Positions 6,833 to 14,926 are shown, counted from the first letter of the stretch. The stretch: 16,824 nt of DNA from an uncultured Anaerolineae bacterium (GCA_903882765.1 CAIRYE010000380.1:1-16824), one strand, 5' to 3'. Program-made: numbers and translations. Notes: generated by a model from the letters alone, not told the origin.

Positions 6833-7531
6833 TCATTTTTTTGACATATCATCTTTTGCTTTGCGTACGTAACGCACCATCTCATTTAATAACGCGAACG
6901 GGTCGGCGGATCTTAGGATGCCGGAAGCCGCCCCGGCGGCTTCTGACCCTGCCATTATAAAATCGTACACTTGCTGGGCAGTGGTGATGCCAGCGGCTTG
7001 CTCGACGTAGATCGATGGGTCGATCGCTTTTACGGCGCGTACAACCTCTTTCACGTAGGCGATATCGCTTACCTGGCCAGAACCGATCAGCTCGGTTGGT
7101 TCTGGGTTCAAAATATCGGGGTGAAAGTGGGCAAGAGCTTGGGCTTCTGAAATGGTATCGGCGCAGACAAAGGTCAGTAGATCGAGCTCATCGGCGCGTT
7201 CGATCGTTTTTCGTATCGCGGATAGGCTCATCGGTCGTTCGGAATGATTGATCACTACCCCTTGCGCTCCGGCTGCCTTTAATGATTCGGGCAAAACATC
7301 CGCCATTCCGCGGCCAGGGTAGATCGCGTCCATATAAGGTGCTAGAACGATGAGGTGGGTTGTATTTTCGCTGACTCGGCGGATATCGGCGTAGGGAGCT
7401 ACGAACAGAATATCAATATCATATTCACGCGCGGCAGCGTCCGCGCATTTGGCGTACTCTAAAACCGCGTCGCCATAGATGTAATTTTTTACGCTGGTTT
7501 CAAAAAAGGGAAGGCGGATCTTCTGTTTCAT
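6833..7531 (-). CDS. Archaeal-type triose-phosphate isomerase homologue
   Basis: 232 residues when started at the ATG at 7531, where GAAGGA precedes it. The open frame extends 14 codons further upstream, but those codons hold no second ribosome-binding site and lengthen the usual N-terminus. The protein is a short TIM barrel like archaeal triose-phosphate isomerases rather than the 250-residue bacterial form. The expected catalytic residues are present: K15 in VKNYIYG, H96 in INHSERP and E144 in EPTELIGSG, the loop-6 hinge. The phosphate-binding AAGITT (179-184) and ASGILRSADP near the end are also present. It should interconvert an aldose phosphate and a ketose phosphate. Given its place in a sugar locus, a tetrose or modified triose phosphate is as likely as glyceraldehyde 3-phosphate. 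It is first in the minus-strand operon with YjbQ-1. Confidence 0.82.
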   Translation of the reverse strand: MKQKIRLPFFETSVKNYIYGDAVLEYAKCADAAAREYDIDILFVAPYADIRRVSENTTHLIVLAPYMDAIYPGRGMADVLPESLKAAGAQGVVINHSERPMSLSAIRKTIERADELDLLTFVCADTISEAQALAHFHPDILNPEPTELIGSGQVSDIAYVKEVVRAVKAIDPSIYVEQAAGITTAQQVYDFIMAGSEAAGAASGILRSADPFALLNEMVRYVRKAKDDMSKK

Positions 7532-7609
7532 ACTTTTTCCTTCAAAATTAATGATTAATCTTACCGCAAACAAACAACCCTTACAAAAAAAGAAAAGGAT
7601 GTACTTTCA

Positions 7610-7638
7610 ATTATATTGCATTTTTTATGCAATGTTCT
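7610..7638 (-). promoter_or_regulatory. Candidate promoter of the TIM homologue / YjbQ-1 operon
   Basis: The minus strand carries a perfect TATAAT (7615 down to 7610). The -35 position, 17 bases upstream, holds AGAACA, a poor match. The transcript would begin near 7603, about 70 bases before the TIM ATG. The spacer is filled by the inverted repeat at 7615-7633, as expected for a repressed promoter. Confidence 0.5.
7615..7633. promoter_or_regulatory. Candidate operator 1 (palindrome over the leftward promoter)
   Basis: The arms ATTGCAT (7615-7621) and ATGCAAT (7627-7633) form a perfect seven-base inverted repeat with a five-base T spacer. It overlaps the spacer and -10 region of the leftward promoter. 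An isolated TTGCAAT (7639-7645) lies next to it. The half-site TGCAAT is shared with operator 2, suggesting one regulator, most likely the DeoR-family protein at 14025. Confidence 0.55.
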
Positions 7639-7662
7639 TGCAATATTGAAGAAATTTATGTA

Positions 7663-7691
7663 TTGTAATTATAGAATAATTGCATTATACT
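7663..7691 (+). promoter_or_regulatory. Promoter of the sugar transport and catabolism operon
   Basis: TTGTAA (7663-7668) and TATACT (7686-7691) are separated by exactly 17 bases. The predicted start near 7698 gives a leader of about 197 bases before the sugar-binding lipoprotein. The spacer carries operator 2. This is the best promoter in the window by motif. Confidence 0.65.
7664..7684. promoter_or_regulatory. Candidate operator 2 (palindrome inside the rightward promoter)
   Basis: The arms TGTAATTA (7664-7671) and TAATTGCA (7677-7684) are complementary at seven of eight positions around a five-base centre, the same spacer length as operator 1. The site fills the region between -35 and -10, where a bound repressor would block RNA polymerase. 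Its outer half-site TTGCA matches that of operator 1. Confidence 0.5.
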
Positions 7692-7709
7692 GAAAAAATA
7701 AATCGAGGG

Positions 7710-7747
7710 TTTTCTTCCCTTTAGTGCGTGTTAAATATGGAAGAAAA
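7710..7747 (+). promoter_or_regulatory. 5' leader hairpin of the sugar operon mRNA
   Basis: TTTTCTTCC (7710-7718) pairs perfectly with GGAAGAAAA (7739-7747) around a 20-base loop, beginning about a dozen bases after the predicted transcript start. It is AT-rich and has no U-tract, so it looks more like an mRNA-stabilising or processing structure than an attenuator. The remaining leader to 7894 shows no riboswitch I recognise. Confidence 0.4.
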
Positions 7748-7894
7748 TATCAACAAACATCCAAATGGAGAAGGCAGGTGCGAAAAGATCCCTAGTTCGT
7801 GTTTTGCAGATAAGAAGTAGGCAAGGTTATAAACAGGTTGTTCTTTGTATTACCCAAGATCATTTCCGACCATTCAGAAAGAAAGGGCAAAATA

Positions 7895-9211
7895 ATGAAA
7901 AAAACCATGCGTTTAATAATTTTTGGGTTAGTGATCATCTCAACCCTCCTCGCTGCAACTGGCTGCGCCCCCGCCGCCCCCGCAGCCCCTCAGAAATTGA
8001 CCATCTGGATCAATGCCCGGGATAGCTTCATCAGCCCCAGCGAACAGAAACTCTCCCAGGATCAATGGTACATCTCCCAAGCGATCAAGCGTTTCGAAGC
8101 CGCCAACCCTGGTGTAACTGTGGAACTCGTTCCTCAGGCGGATGCTTTGCAAGCCCACCAAACCTTTAGAACCGCCGGCTTAGCCAACAACGCTCCTGAT
8201 ATTGCCAACCTTTGGGGTGGTACCTTCATTTATGCTCTGCGCGATGTTGAAGCTGACATTAGCCAATACATTCCTGCCGAAGATAAAGCCAACCTGATCG
8301 GTTGGGACACGGTCACACTCGACTTCAAAGAAGGCAATCCTATCATTGGTTACCCAACCCCTGATAATCAGATGTGTTTCTTCCTTTACAACAAGAAGAT
8401 CATGACCGAAGTTGGTCTCGATTATGAGAATAACCCCCCACGCGATGTCGAGACATTTATGGCCGACATGCAGAAAATTAAAGACGCCGGCTACCTGCCC
8501 ATGGCAGCTGACGAAGGCGCTGGTTATCCTTACTACTTCTTCTACATCGCCGGCTACTGGTGGGTGCAGCAGAATGGCCTCGAGCCGATCTTAGCGGCTG
8601 ACCGCGGCGACGCAAAATTCGCCGATGATCAAGCTTTGATCGATACCCTCAAACTCTACAACGAGATCTGGGCAAAAGGCTATATGAATGAAGACGCCGC
8701 CACTTCTGGTGACTCTTGGAATAAATTCCTACAAGGTGAAGTTGCTTTGTTCCCAAGCGTTCCAACCTTTGTTAAAGACGCGCAAGACGCCCTTGGTGAA
8801 GAAAATGTTGGCGCTATCCTTCCTCCTAACTTCTCCGCTAACTCCAAGATCAAAGATAGCTTGATCGGTGGACCTGGCCAAAGTTTGGTCGTATCTAAGA
8901 GCTCAAAGAATCCAGAACTTGCCACCAAATTCCTCTCCTTCATCAACTCGAAGGAAGAAGTTCTCAAGTTCTATGAAACCCAAACTAAGGTTCCTGTTCG
9001 CAAGGACCTCACACCCGCTGATCTGAAGCTTCAACCCGGTTCCGTTGGCGATAAGTTATTCTCCTGGAGCAAGAACTATATCTTCTGGGTAGATAACTCC
9101 CTCTCTGGCCCCGTTGTAGATAACTTTACCAAGTTGTTACCATTGGTATTGACTGGTAAAATGACCCCTGAAGATTTTGCCGCTGAACTCGACAAAGTCA
9201 AAGGTCAATAA
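7895..9211 (+). CDS. Sugar ABC transporter substrate-binding lipoprotein (family 1)
   Basis: A 438-residue extracellular solute-binding protein that captures a sugar or oligosaccharide for the two permeases downstream. The N-terminus is a lipoprotein signal: basic MKKTMR, hydrophobic core, then A-T-G-C with the lipidated cysteine at residue 24, followed by an Ala/Pro linker (APAAPAAPQ). The mature part starts KLTIWINARD and contains IKRFEAANPGVTVELVPQ, typical of the MalE-like CUT1 class. Many aromatic residues (YYFFYIAGYWWVQQ near residue 210) may line the sugar site. I use ATG 7895, 19 codons inside the open frame, because it starts the signal peptide and has AAAGGG upstream. Codon use is biased to C-ending codons, as in highly expressed genes. 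It is the first gene of the operon. Confidence 0.92.
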   Translation: MKKTMRLIIFGLVIISTLLAATGCAPAAPAAPQKLTIWINARDSFISPSEQKLSQDQWYISQAIKRFEAANPGVTVELVPQADALQAHQTFRTAGLANNAPDIANLWGGTFIYALRDVEADISQYIPAEDKANLIGWDTVTLDFKEGNPIIGYPTPDNQMCFFLYNKKIMTEVGLDYENNPPRDVETFMADMQKIKDAGYLPMAADEGAGYPYYFFYIAGYWWVQQNGLEPILAADRGDAKFADDQALIDTLKLYNEIWAKGYMNEDAATSGDSWNKFLQGEVALFPSVPTFVKDAQDALGEENVGAILPPNFSANSKIKDSLIGGPGQSLVVSKSSKNPELATKFLSFINSKEEVLKFYETQTKVPVRKDLTPADLKLQPGSVGDKLFSWSKNYIFWVDNSLSGPVVDNFTKLLPLVLTGKMTPEDFAAELDKVKGQ

Positions 9212-9225
9212 AAGTTTGATTCACA

Positions 9226-9253
9226 TGGTGAGTGCCTAAATAGGCACTCACCA
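9226..9253 (+). terminator. Intercistronic hairpin after the binding-protein gene
   Basis: A perfect 13-base inverted repeat, TGGTGAGTGCCTA (9226-9238) with its complement at 9241-9253, has only two bases at the centre and no U-tract after it. Such a GC-rich stem between a binding-protein gene and its permeases usually protects the upstream mRNA from 3' exonucleases. It may also terminate part of the transcripts. This would give much more binding protein than permease. Confidence 0.7.
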
Positions 9254-9294
9254 TTCAATAACAAGTCGTTCATCCCACCTTCAAAGAAGAGATC

Positions 9295-10194
9295 ATGAAG
9301 ATTTCCGCATTCAGTCCTTTTCACAAAACCAAAGCCATTCACGGCATATTATCGATCGTGCCAGTAATGGTGGTGCTCTTGTTCATAAGGCTCTACCCAT
9401 TGGCATCTTCGATCTATCGAAGCTTTACCAATTGGGATGGTTTGTATCGAAACGACTGGGTGGGTTTGAAGAACTATATCAACATTTTTACCGACAGTCC
9501 CTTTTGGACGCTGTTACGCAATAGCTTGGTTTTATTGCTCAGCGTTCCGTTACAGATCATTATCGGCTTGTTCATCGCTGTTCTGTTATATGAAGAAGTA
9601 AAGGGTTGGCGATTTTTTAGGACTCTGATCTACCTCCCGCAAATTGTTTCGGCGGTTACCATTGGTTACTTATTCCGCATCGCGTTTGGGTTAGAAGGTC
9701 CGTTCAACATCATTTTGCAGGCCATTAATCTCGGCAAGTATACGATGGAGTGGCTGGGCAATACCTGGACGGCGCTGGCTGTGTTGGTGTTTTGCCTCAC
9801 CTGGTTTTCCATCGGTTGGCAGGCGATCGTTATTTTGGGTGGTATGACGCGCATCCCATTGGATGTTTTTGAAGCGGCGAAATTGGACGGTGCTACCTTT
9901 TTTCAACGCACGTTTTTGATCATCGTTCCTATGATCGTTCGTACCTTGGAATATGCCGTGATCATGTCGATGGTGTGGACGTTTACCAGCGTATTCGCGT
10001 TCATCTTTGCCATCACCAATGGCGGACCTGGGTATGAAACAACCACGATCGACTATATGATCTATACCAAGTTCTACCAGGCTGGCTCAAATTTTGGTTT
10101 TGCCACTGCCTTAGCTGTGATCTTATTGCTGATCATTATGGTATTCACTGTTATCGAAATGCGCTTTACCAGCGCCGCAAGCGATTGGGAATAG
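9295..10194 (+). CDS. Sugar ABC transporter permease (MalF/UgpA type)
   Basis: A 299-residue inner-membrane subunit with six predicted helices. The first begins near residue 18, and the protein has the short N-terminus usual for CUT1 permeases of this kind. The cytoplasmic EAA loop that docks onto the ATPase is present as EAAKLDGATFFQRTFLIIVP from residue 193. SFTNWDGLYRNDWVGLKNY near residue 42 is also typical of this subunit. The ATG at 9295 is preceded by AAGAAGAG. It pairs with the next gene, whose start lies two bases after this stop. No ATP-binding protein is encoded in the cluster, so a shared MsmK/UgpC-like ATPase encoded elsewhere is implied. Confidence 0.92.
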   Translation: MKISAFSPFHKTKAIHGILSIVPVMVVLLFIRLYPLASSIYRSFTNWDGLYRNDWVGLKNYINIFTDSPFWTLLRNSLVLLLSVPLQIIIGLFIAVLLYEEVKGWRFFRTLIYLPQIVSAVTIGYLFRIAFGLEGPFNIILQAINLGKYTMEWLGNTWTALAVLVFCLTWFSIGWQAIVILGGMTRIPLDVFEAAKLDGATFFQRTFLIIVPMIVRTLEYAVIMSMVWTFTSVFAFIFAITNGGPGYETTTIDYMIYTKFYQAGSNFGFATALAVILLLIIMVFTVIEMRFTSAASDWE

Positions 10195-10196
10195 AG

Positions 10197-11033
10197 ATGG
10201 TTAAAAATCTTACCAATCGCCTAACGAATGCCTTCATCTTCCTCACCTTGCTGGCAATTTCCATTTCCAACCTGTATCCCCTGTTTTTCATGTTTTTCAA
10301 TTCGCTAAAACATCGAACGGATTATTTAATCGACCCATTCAGCATACGTGGATTATCCCTGACCTGGGAAAATTACGTAACCATGATCAGCCAGTTCAAG
10401 ATCCTCAGCCTTTTTGGCAATACTCTTTTCATTTCCTTTTTTACTATTCTCTTCATCCTCATCTTTGGCATCATTGCCAGCTTCGCGTTCGCTAAATTAA
10501 AATTTCCCGGGATCGACCTTATCTACTTGTTGATCATCTCAACGATGTTCATCCCCGTACAAGTGACCATCATCCCGCTTTATATTTTTTACTCCAAACT
10601 ACAACTTGTAAACAGTTATTGGTCTGTCATTTTGACCTATTTAGGGATGTTCCTACCAGAAGCTATTTTGTTGATGACCGCTTCGTTTCGAGGTATTCCC
10701 GATGAGTTATTAGAAGCCGCCGAGCTAGACGGGGCGGGGTACTTCGACAAGCTACGTTACATTATTGTTCCGATGGGTGTGCCAGCCATTGTTCTCACCA
10801 TCATCTTCTACTTCATTGTCACTTGGAACGATCTGTTCACACCGATGGTGTTGTTGCAAGATATGAGTAAGCGCACCGTAATGGTCGCGTTAGCATCGTT
10901 GTTATCACGATATTCTGGCGATCCAACCTTCCAGTTTGCGGGCTTAGTACTTGCAACCATCCCAGCTATCATTATTTACGCGATCTTTCAGCAATACATT
11001 ATCAAAGGGATCAGTGCTGGTTCAACGAAATAA
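10197..11033 (+). CDS. Sugar ABC transporter permease (MalG/UgpE type)
   Basis: A 278-residue second permease subunit with six predicted helices. The EAA loop is EAAELDGAGYFDKLRYIIVP, from residue 173. The C-terminal GLVLATIPAIIIYAIFQQYIIKGISAGSTK is the standard ending of MalG-type subunits (QKYFVKGLTAGAVK in relatives). I chose ATG 10197, which has GGGA six bases upstream and begins two bases after the stop of the first permease. The in-frame TTG at 10185 would overlap that gene and has no ribosome-binding site. Close spacing implies translational coupling with the first permease. Confidence 0.92.
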   Translation: MVKNLTNRLTNAFIFLTLLAISISNLYPLFFMFFNSLKHRTDYLIDPFSIRGLSLTWENYVTMISQFKILSLFGNTLFISFFTILFILIFGIIASFAFAKLKFPGIDLIYLLIISTMFIPVQVTIIPLYIFYSKLQLVNSYWSVILTYLGMFLPEAILLMTASFRGIPDELLEAAELDGAGYFDKLRYIIVPMGVPAIVLTIIFYFIVTWNDLFTPMVLLQDMSKRTVMVALASLLSRYSGDPTFQFAGLVLATIPAIIIYAIFQQYIIKGISAGSTK

Positions 11034-11055
11034 TCTGCTTGTTCTCAGAAGCAGA
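11034..11055 (+). repeat. Short intercistronic hairpin before the kinase gene
   Basis: TCTGCTT (11034-11040) pairs perfectly with AAGCAGA (11049-11055) around an eight-base loop in the 45-base gap between permease and kinase. No U-tract follows. It may mark an mRNA processing point; evidence is only the inverted repeat. Confidence 0.35.
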
Positions 11056-11078
11056 CCATTTAGAGATCTGGACAGGGA

Positions 11079-12584
11079 ATGAAATACTTATTAGCGATTG
11101 ACGCAGGAACGACATCGATCAAGGCGGGGCTTTTTGATCCTAATGGCCGCTGCATTGGCATTGCCCGCGAGGAATACCGCATTGATACCCCCTGTGTAGA
11201 CCGGGCAGAACTTGACCCCGAAATTTACTGGCAGTCCTGCGTTTCGACCGTGAAACAAGTGCTGAGCCGAAGCGAAGGAAATTCGATCGCATGTATCGCG
11301 GTATCCAGCCAGGGGGAAACGTTGATCTGCACCGATGAAAACGGGAGGCCGCTAAGGCCAGCGATCATCTGGATCGATAACCGCGCCACTGACCAAGCAA
11401 GCCGCCTTGCCGAAAAGTACACGCCGCAAGTCTATGACCGCACCGGTATCCCTGAGATCATCGCAACCTGGCCGGCCTGCAAAATTTTGTGGCTCAAAGA
11501 GAATGAGCCGGATGTTTTTAATAAAACGAGCAAGTTCCTGTTAGTTCAGGATTTTCTGCTACACAGGCTTACCGGCACTTTTGCCACCAATGGTTCTGTT
11601 TCGTGCACAAGTTTGTATTTTGATTACTTGATACACGATTGGTGGGAGGAGATGTTAAGTGAAATTGGCATCAAGCGTTCGCAGCTTCCTACTGTGTTTC
11701 AAACCGGAGAGGTTTTCGGGCAACTTAATGAAAGCGCAGCTAGAACACTTGGTTTAACCACGACCGTAGATGTAGTGGGTGGAGGCATGGATCAATGCGT
11801 TGGAGCTATCGGTGCCGGCAACATTTTAGAGGGGAATTTCTCGGAGACAACTGGTGCGGCGCTTACTATTCAGGTTACTTTAGGAAGCCCTGATATCGAT
11901 AAGAGTAAATTGATCCAAGTATATGAACATAGCATCCCGGGGAAGTATTTATTGTGCCCGGTCTGCCCAACCGCCGGAATGGCTTTTAAGTGGTTCAAAG
12001 ATACCTTTGGTGAAAAAGAAGTTGACCTGGAGGAAGTCGGGGTAGATGCCTATGAGCTGCTCACCAACTACGCCGTGGATATTCCAGCTGGAAGCGACGG
12101 ACTGATCATGCTTCCACATTTGATGGGAACTTACAGCCCGAGACCAAACTCTAACGCGCGTGGTTCCTTTACCGGATTCACTCTAACCCATACCCGCGGC
12201 CATTTTATTCGGGCCTTGTTAGAAGGGGTGGCTTTTTTGTTGAAGAACAATCTCGATGTCATCGAAAAAACGGGCTTGAAGGTTACAGAGATACGTTCAA
12301 CCGGTGGTGGAGCAAAAAGCGCTTTGTGGAATCAGATCAAAGCGGATGTTTGCGATGTTCCAGTAATTACTCTTGAAAACGACGATACCGCGTTGATCGG
12401 TGACGCGATCTTAGCAGGGGTTGCCAGTGGCGTTTTTGCCTCTATCGAGAGTGGGTGCGAGGCATTGGTGAAGATCAAGAATAAAGTGAACCCCACCCTC
12501 GCGGTTGAGGTCTATAAAAAAGCGTACCAAATATATTCCAGCCTCGATGATACTTTGGATGGATTTTATAAAGAAACTTATTGA
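11079..12584 (+). CDS. FGGY-family carbohydrate kinase (xylulokinase-like)
   Basis: A 501-residue cytoplasmic sugar kinase of normal FGGY length. The ATP-binding phosphate-1 motif is DAGTTSIKAGLFD (residues 8-20). SSQGE (76-80) and IIWIDNRA (96-103) form the sugar-site region. The catalytic aspartate is D238 in GGGMDQCVGAIG. The second FGGY signature, with GFTLTHTRGHFIRALLEG, is at about 366-383, and the adenosine motif is STGGGAKSALWNQ (407-419). It should phosphorylate a ketose or polyol made by the adjacent isomerase. Xylulose, ribulose, fuculose or a less common ketose are all possible; the sequence does not decide. The start codon is certain from the family N-terminus, but its ribosome-binding site (CAGGGA) sits unusually close, hinting at weak or coupled translation. 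Confidence 0.9.
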   Translation: MKYLLAIDAGTTSIKAGLFDPNGRCIGIAREEYRIDTPCVDRAELDPEIYWQSCVSTVKQVLSRSEGNSIACIAVSSQGETLICTDENGRPLRPAIIWIDNRATDQASRLAEKYTPQVYDRTGIPEIIATWPACKILWLKENEPDVFNKTSKFLLVQDFLLHRLTGTFATNGSVSCTSLYFDYLIHDWWEEMLSEIGIKRSQLPTVFQTGEVFGQLNESAARTLGLTTTVDVVGGGMDQCVGAIGAGNILEGNFSETTGAALTIQVTLGSPDIDKSKLIQVYEHSIPGKYLLCPVCPTAGMAFKWFKDTFGEKEVDLEEVGVDAYELLTNYAVDIPAGSDGLIMLPHLMGTYSPRPNSNARGSFTGFTLTHTRGHFIRALLEGVAFLLKNNLDVIEKTGLKVTEIRSTGGGAKSALWNQIKADVCDVPVITLENDDTALIGDAILAGVASGVFASIESGCEALVKIKNKVNPTLAVEVYKKAYQIYSSLDDTLDGFYKETY

Positions 12585-12602
12585 TTAATATAGAGAGGTA
12601 CT

Positions 12603-13994
12603 ATGAAACAAAAAACAAAAGTCGGCGTTTTAGTAATGGCATTGCTCGAAGATGATTACAACAAGACCGCGCATATGCGCCCTGTCGCTCAAAAAGTAGC
12701 GGACCACATCGGTTCCATTATTGGGCAGTATGCCGAGGTGGTTCAACCGCCCTTGGTTGAAGAGGAACATCAAGCGGAGGCTGCGGCGAAGTTGTTCAAT
12801 GCTTCTGATGTTGATCTGATCATTGCCGTTGAAGTAGCCTACACGAAAGGCATTGTTCCTACCCGTTGTTTCTTGAATACTTCCGCCCCGGTGCTTGTTT
12901 GGAATACCCAGCAGATACCATTCCTTCCTGAAGACGCGGATTTTGACCTGATCATGGTAAATTCCGGCATGGCCGGTGTTCCAGAAATGACCTCAGCGCT
13001 GTTACGGATCAAACGAAAATTCTGGATGGTCACCTCCCAAATGGATGACCCTGTTGGACGACAAAAAATTGAGAACATCATCTCCGCCGCTGGTGTGAAC
13101 CGCCGAATGCGAACAGCGAAATTCGCGGTGATGGGGCATGCCTTTGAAGGGATGACCGACCTAATGGTGGACCTTCTCAGCTTGCGGCAGTTCGTTGGCC
13201 CAGTTTGTTGGCCCGTTGAACCTGAAAAAGTAGCGGTCGCAATGCAGCAGCTGCCAGATAGCGCTGTAAAAAAACTGGTCGAAGCTGAATCCGCCCGTTA
13301 TAAAGTGGATATGGATGCGAAGGTCTTTGAGAATTCTTGCCGTATGGCCCTTGCCATGGAAACGGTGCTGCGTGATGGGAAATTTGATGGGCTGGCATGC
13401 TTTGATCAGGTTTGGCTTACAGATCCCCGCGTTGGCATCATCCCCTCTTATGGCACAGGCAGGTTATGTGAGATCGGCATTCCAACTTCTACCGAAGCGG
13501 ATATTACAACTTTATCCGCCATGTTGATCTTACAGGAAATTGCCGGTCAATCCACCTTCCTCGAAAACTACATTATCGACTTCCCACGCAGCGCTATGAT
13601 TCTCTCTCATGATGGGCATGGAAACCCCGCGTTGGCTGCCAAGCCATCGGATGTTTCGATCAAATCAAGCATCTATTATTCTGGCGTGAATGGCTTTGGG
13701 GCAGGGTTGGAATTCGCTTATAAACCGGGGCCTGTAACCAACTTATCGCTGGTTAATTTGGGTGGGGACCACTGGAGATTGAATGTAGCTGAAGGTGAAT
13801 CGCTCGAGATCAAACCACGGCCGGTTGCCGCGCCTCAGATGCTCTTTAAACCAAAGAACCTTGGAATCGCTGATTGGTGCGACGCCTGGTGCAAAGCCGG
13901 TTCGCCCCATCATATGGCTTTGGCTTATGGCCATTTGGCTGAGAAGATCAAGGTGTATGCCGACTTACAAGGTATTGAGGTCGTAGAGATATAA
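12603..13994 (+). CDS. L-arabinose/L-fucose isomerase-like enzyme (COG2407 type)
   Basis: A 463-residue protein related to the AraA/FucI superfamily of Mn-dependent aldose-ketose isomerases, somewhat shorter than the ~500 residues of AraA. Candidate metal ligands fall in the right order when compared with AraA motifs: E298 in PTSTEADITTL, E321 in FLENYIIDF, H336 in LSHDGHGNP and H436 or H437 in GSPHHMALAYGH. The C-terminal domain carries EFAYKPGPVTNLSLV (370-384), a family signature. The residue assignment is mine by eye, not from an alignment. The reaction is most likely isomerisation of the imported aldose to the ketose used by the FGGY kinase, 18 bases upstream. GAGAGG precedes the ATG. 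Substrate is unknown: arabinose, fucose, and their stereoisomers are all open. Confidence 0.8.
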   Translation: MKQKTKVGVLVMALLEDDYNKTAHMRPVAQKVADHIGSIIGQYAEVVQPPLVEEEHQAEAAAKLFNASDVDLIIAVEVAYTKGIVPTRCFLNTSAPVLVWNTQQIPFLPEDADFDLIMVNSGMAGVPEMTSALLRIKRKFWMVTSQMDDPVGRQKIENIISAAGVNRRMRTAKFAVMGHAFEGMTDLMVDLLSLRQFVGPVCWPVEPEKVAVAMQQLPDSAVKKLVEAESARYKVDMDAKVFENSCRMALAMETVLRDGKFDGLACFDQVWLTDPRVGIIPSYGTGRLCEIGIPTSTEADITTLSAMLILQEIAGQSTFLENYIIDFPRSAMILSHDGHGNPALAAKPSDVSIKSSIYYSGVNGFGAGLEFAYKPGPVTNLSLVNLGGDHWRLNVAEGESLEIKPRPVAAPQMLFKPKNLGIADWCDAWCKAGSPHHMALAYGHLAEKIKVYADLQGIEVVEI

Positions 13995-14024
13995 TTACGG
14001 CCTGAATTTGTGATTGGAGATGGG

Positions 14025-14810
14025 ATGAGAGATACCATTAGTGCCGCTGATCGAAGAAATTTAATCGCCCAAATGGTTCAAGAAAAAGGGCAAGTTTCTG
14101 CCATTGAATTGCGTGAGAAGTTCGATATGGCCGATACTTCCATTTGGAGAGACCTGCGTCTGCTTGAGGTGAACGGATTGCTCAAGCGCGTTCACGGCGG
14201 GGCGATCGCTTTGAGCAGCAATCCTCGTCTCGATTCTTTTTCGATGAAGATGAAACAGCGCATATGGGAAAAAGAACGAATTGGTCTCGCGGCGGCGCAA
14301 CTTATCCAACCTAAGGATGTGTGCTTACTCGATTCAGGAAGCACTACCCTGCAAATCATCAAGAAAGTGCCACAGAATCTGCGTCAAATGACCCCATTCA
14401 CGCTGGTTACCAACTCCCTACCGATCACGCACGAAGTACTCAGCTGGGCATTACCGAATCTTGTTCTACTTGGCGGTATTTACCTGCCCGATTATCAGGC
14501 ATCTGTTGGACCGCAAACGCTCAATCAGCTGCGCGAGCTTACCGCTGATATTGTCTTTTTAGGCACCGATGGCATCACGTTGGAAGGCGGTGTGACAACC
14601 GCTAACATCCTGATGGCCGAGGTTGACCGGATGATGGTTGAAAGGTCGAACCGGGCGATCCTTGTAACTGATAGCAGTAAATTCGGCAGGGTGGGCTTTG
14701 TGCCAGTAACTTCGGTGCAATCCTTCCAAACCATCATTACTGATACCAACGCGCCGATGGATGTGATCGATTCGATCAGAAACTTGGGCGTTGAGGTGAT
14801 CTTAGTTTAG
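14025..14810 (+). CDS. DeoR/GlpR-family transcriptional regulator
   Basis: A 261-residue repressor of standard DeoR length. The N-terminal winged helix-turn-helix spans about residues 8-60 and includes VSAIELREKFDMADTSIWRDLRLLE and the wing VHGGAI. The C-terminal DeoR sensor domain has DSGSTTLQ (about 105-112), the LVTNSLPI segment and the FLGTDGITLEGGVTT loop, which together bind a phosphorylated sugar intermediate. ATG 14025 is favoured because GGAG lies six bases upstream; an in-frame GTG 15 bases earlier has no such site. It follows the isomerase by 30 bases and is probably in the operon, giving autoregulation. The TTGCA-type palindromes at 7615 and 7664 are the obvious targets, though that link is inference. 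Confidence 0.9.
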   Translation: MRDTISAADRRNLIAQMVQEKGQVSAIELREKFDMADTSIWRDLRLLEVNGLLKRVHGGAIALSSNPRLDSFSMKMKQRIWEKERIGLAAAQLIQPKDVCLLDSGSTTLQIIKKVPQNLRQMTPFTLVTNSLPITHEVLSWALPNLVLLGGIYLPDYQASVGPQTLNQLRELTADIVFLGTDGITLEGGVTTANILMAEVDRMMVERSNRAILVTDSSKFGRVGFVPVTSVQSFQTIITDTNAPMDVIDSIRNLGVEVILV

Positions 14811-14926
14811 AAACATAAGAATTTTCTACCGCATCAGTTTTTTTCACGCTTTACCGGAAGAATGAAATTGTTCTCCTTTAGAGAATTTCCGGGAACGAAT
14901 AAATGAACCATAAATAGGAGCAAAGC

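Noticed and set aside
14846..14894. Partial inverted repeat (CCGGAA / TTCCGG with TTCTC / GAGAA inside) between the DeoR gene and YjbQ-2.
   Set aside because: Arms are interrupted by bulges and there is no U-tract, so neither terminator nor operator can be claimed.
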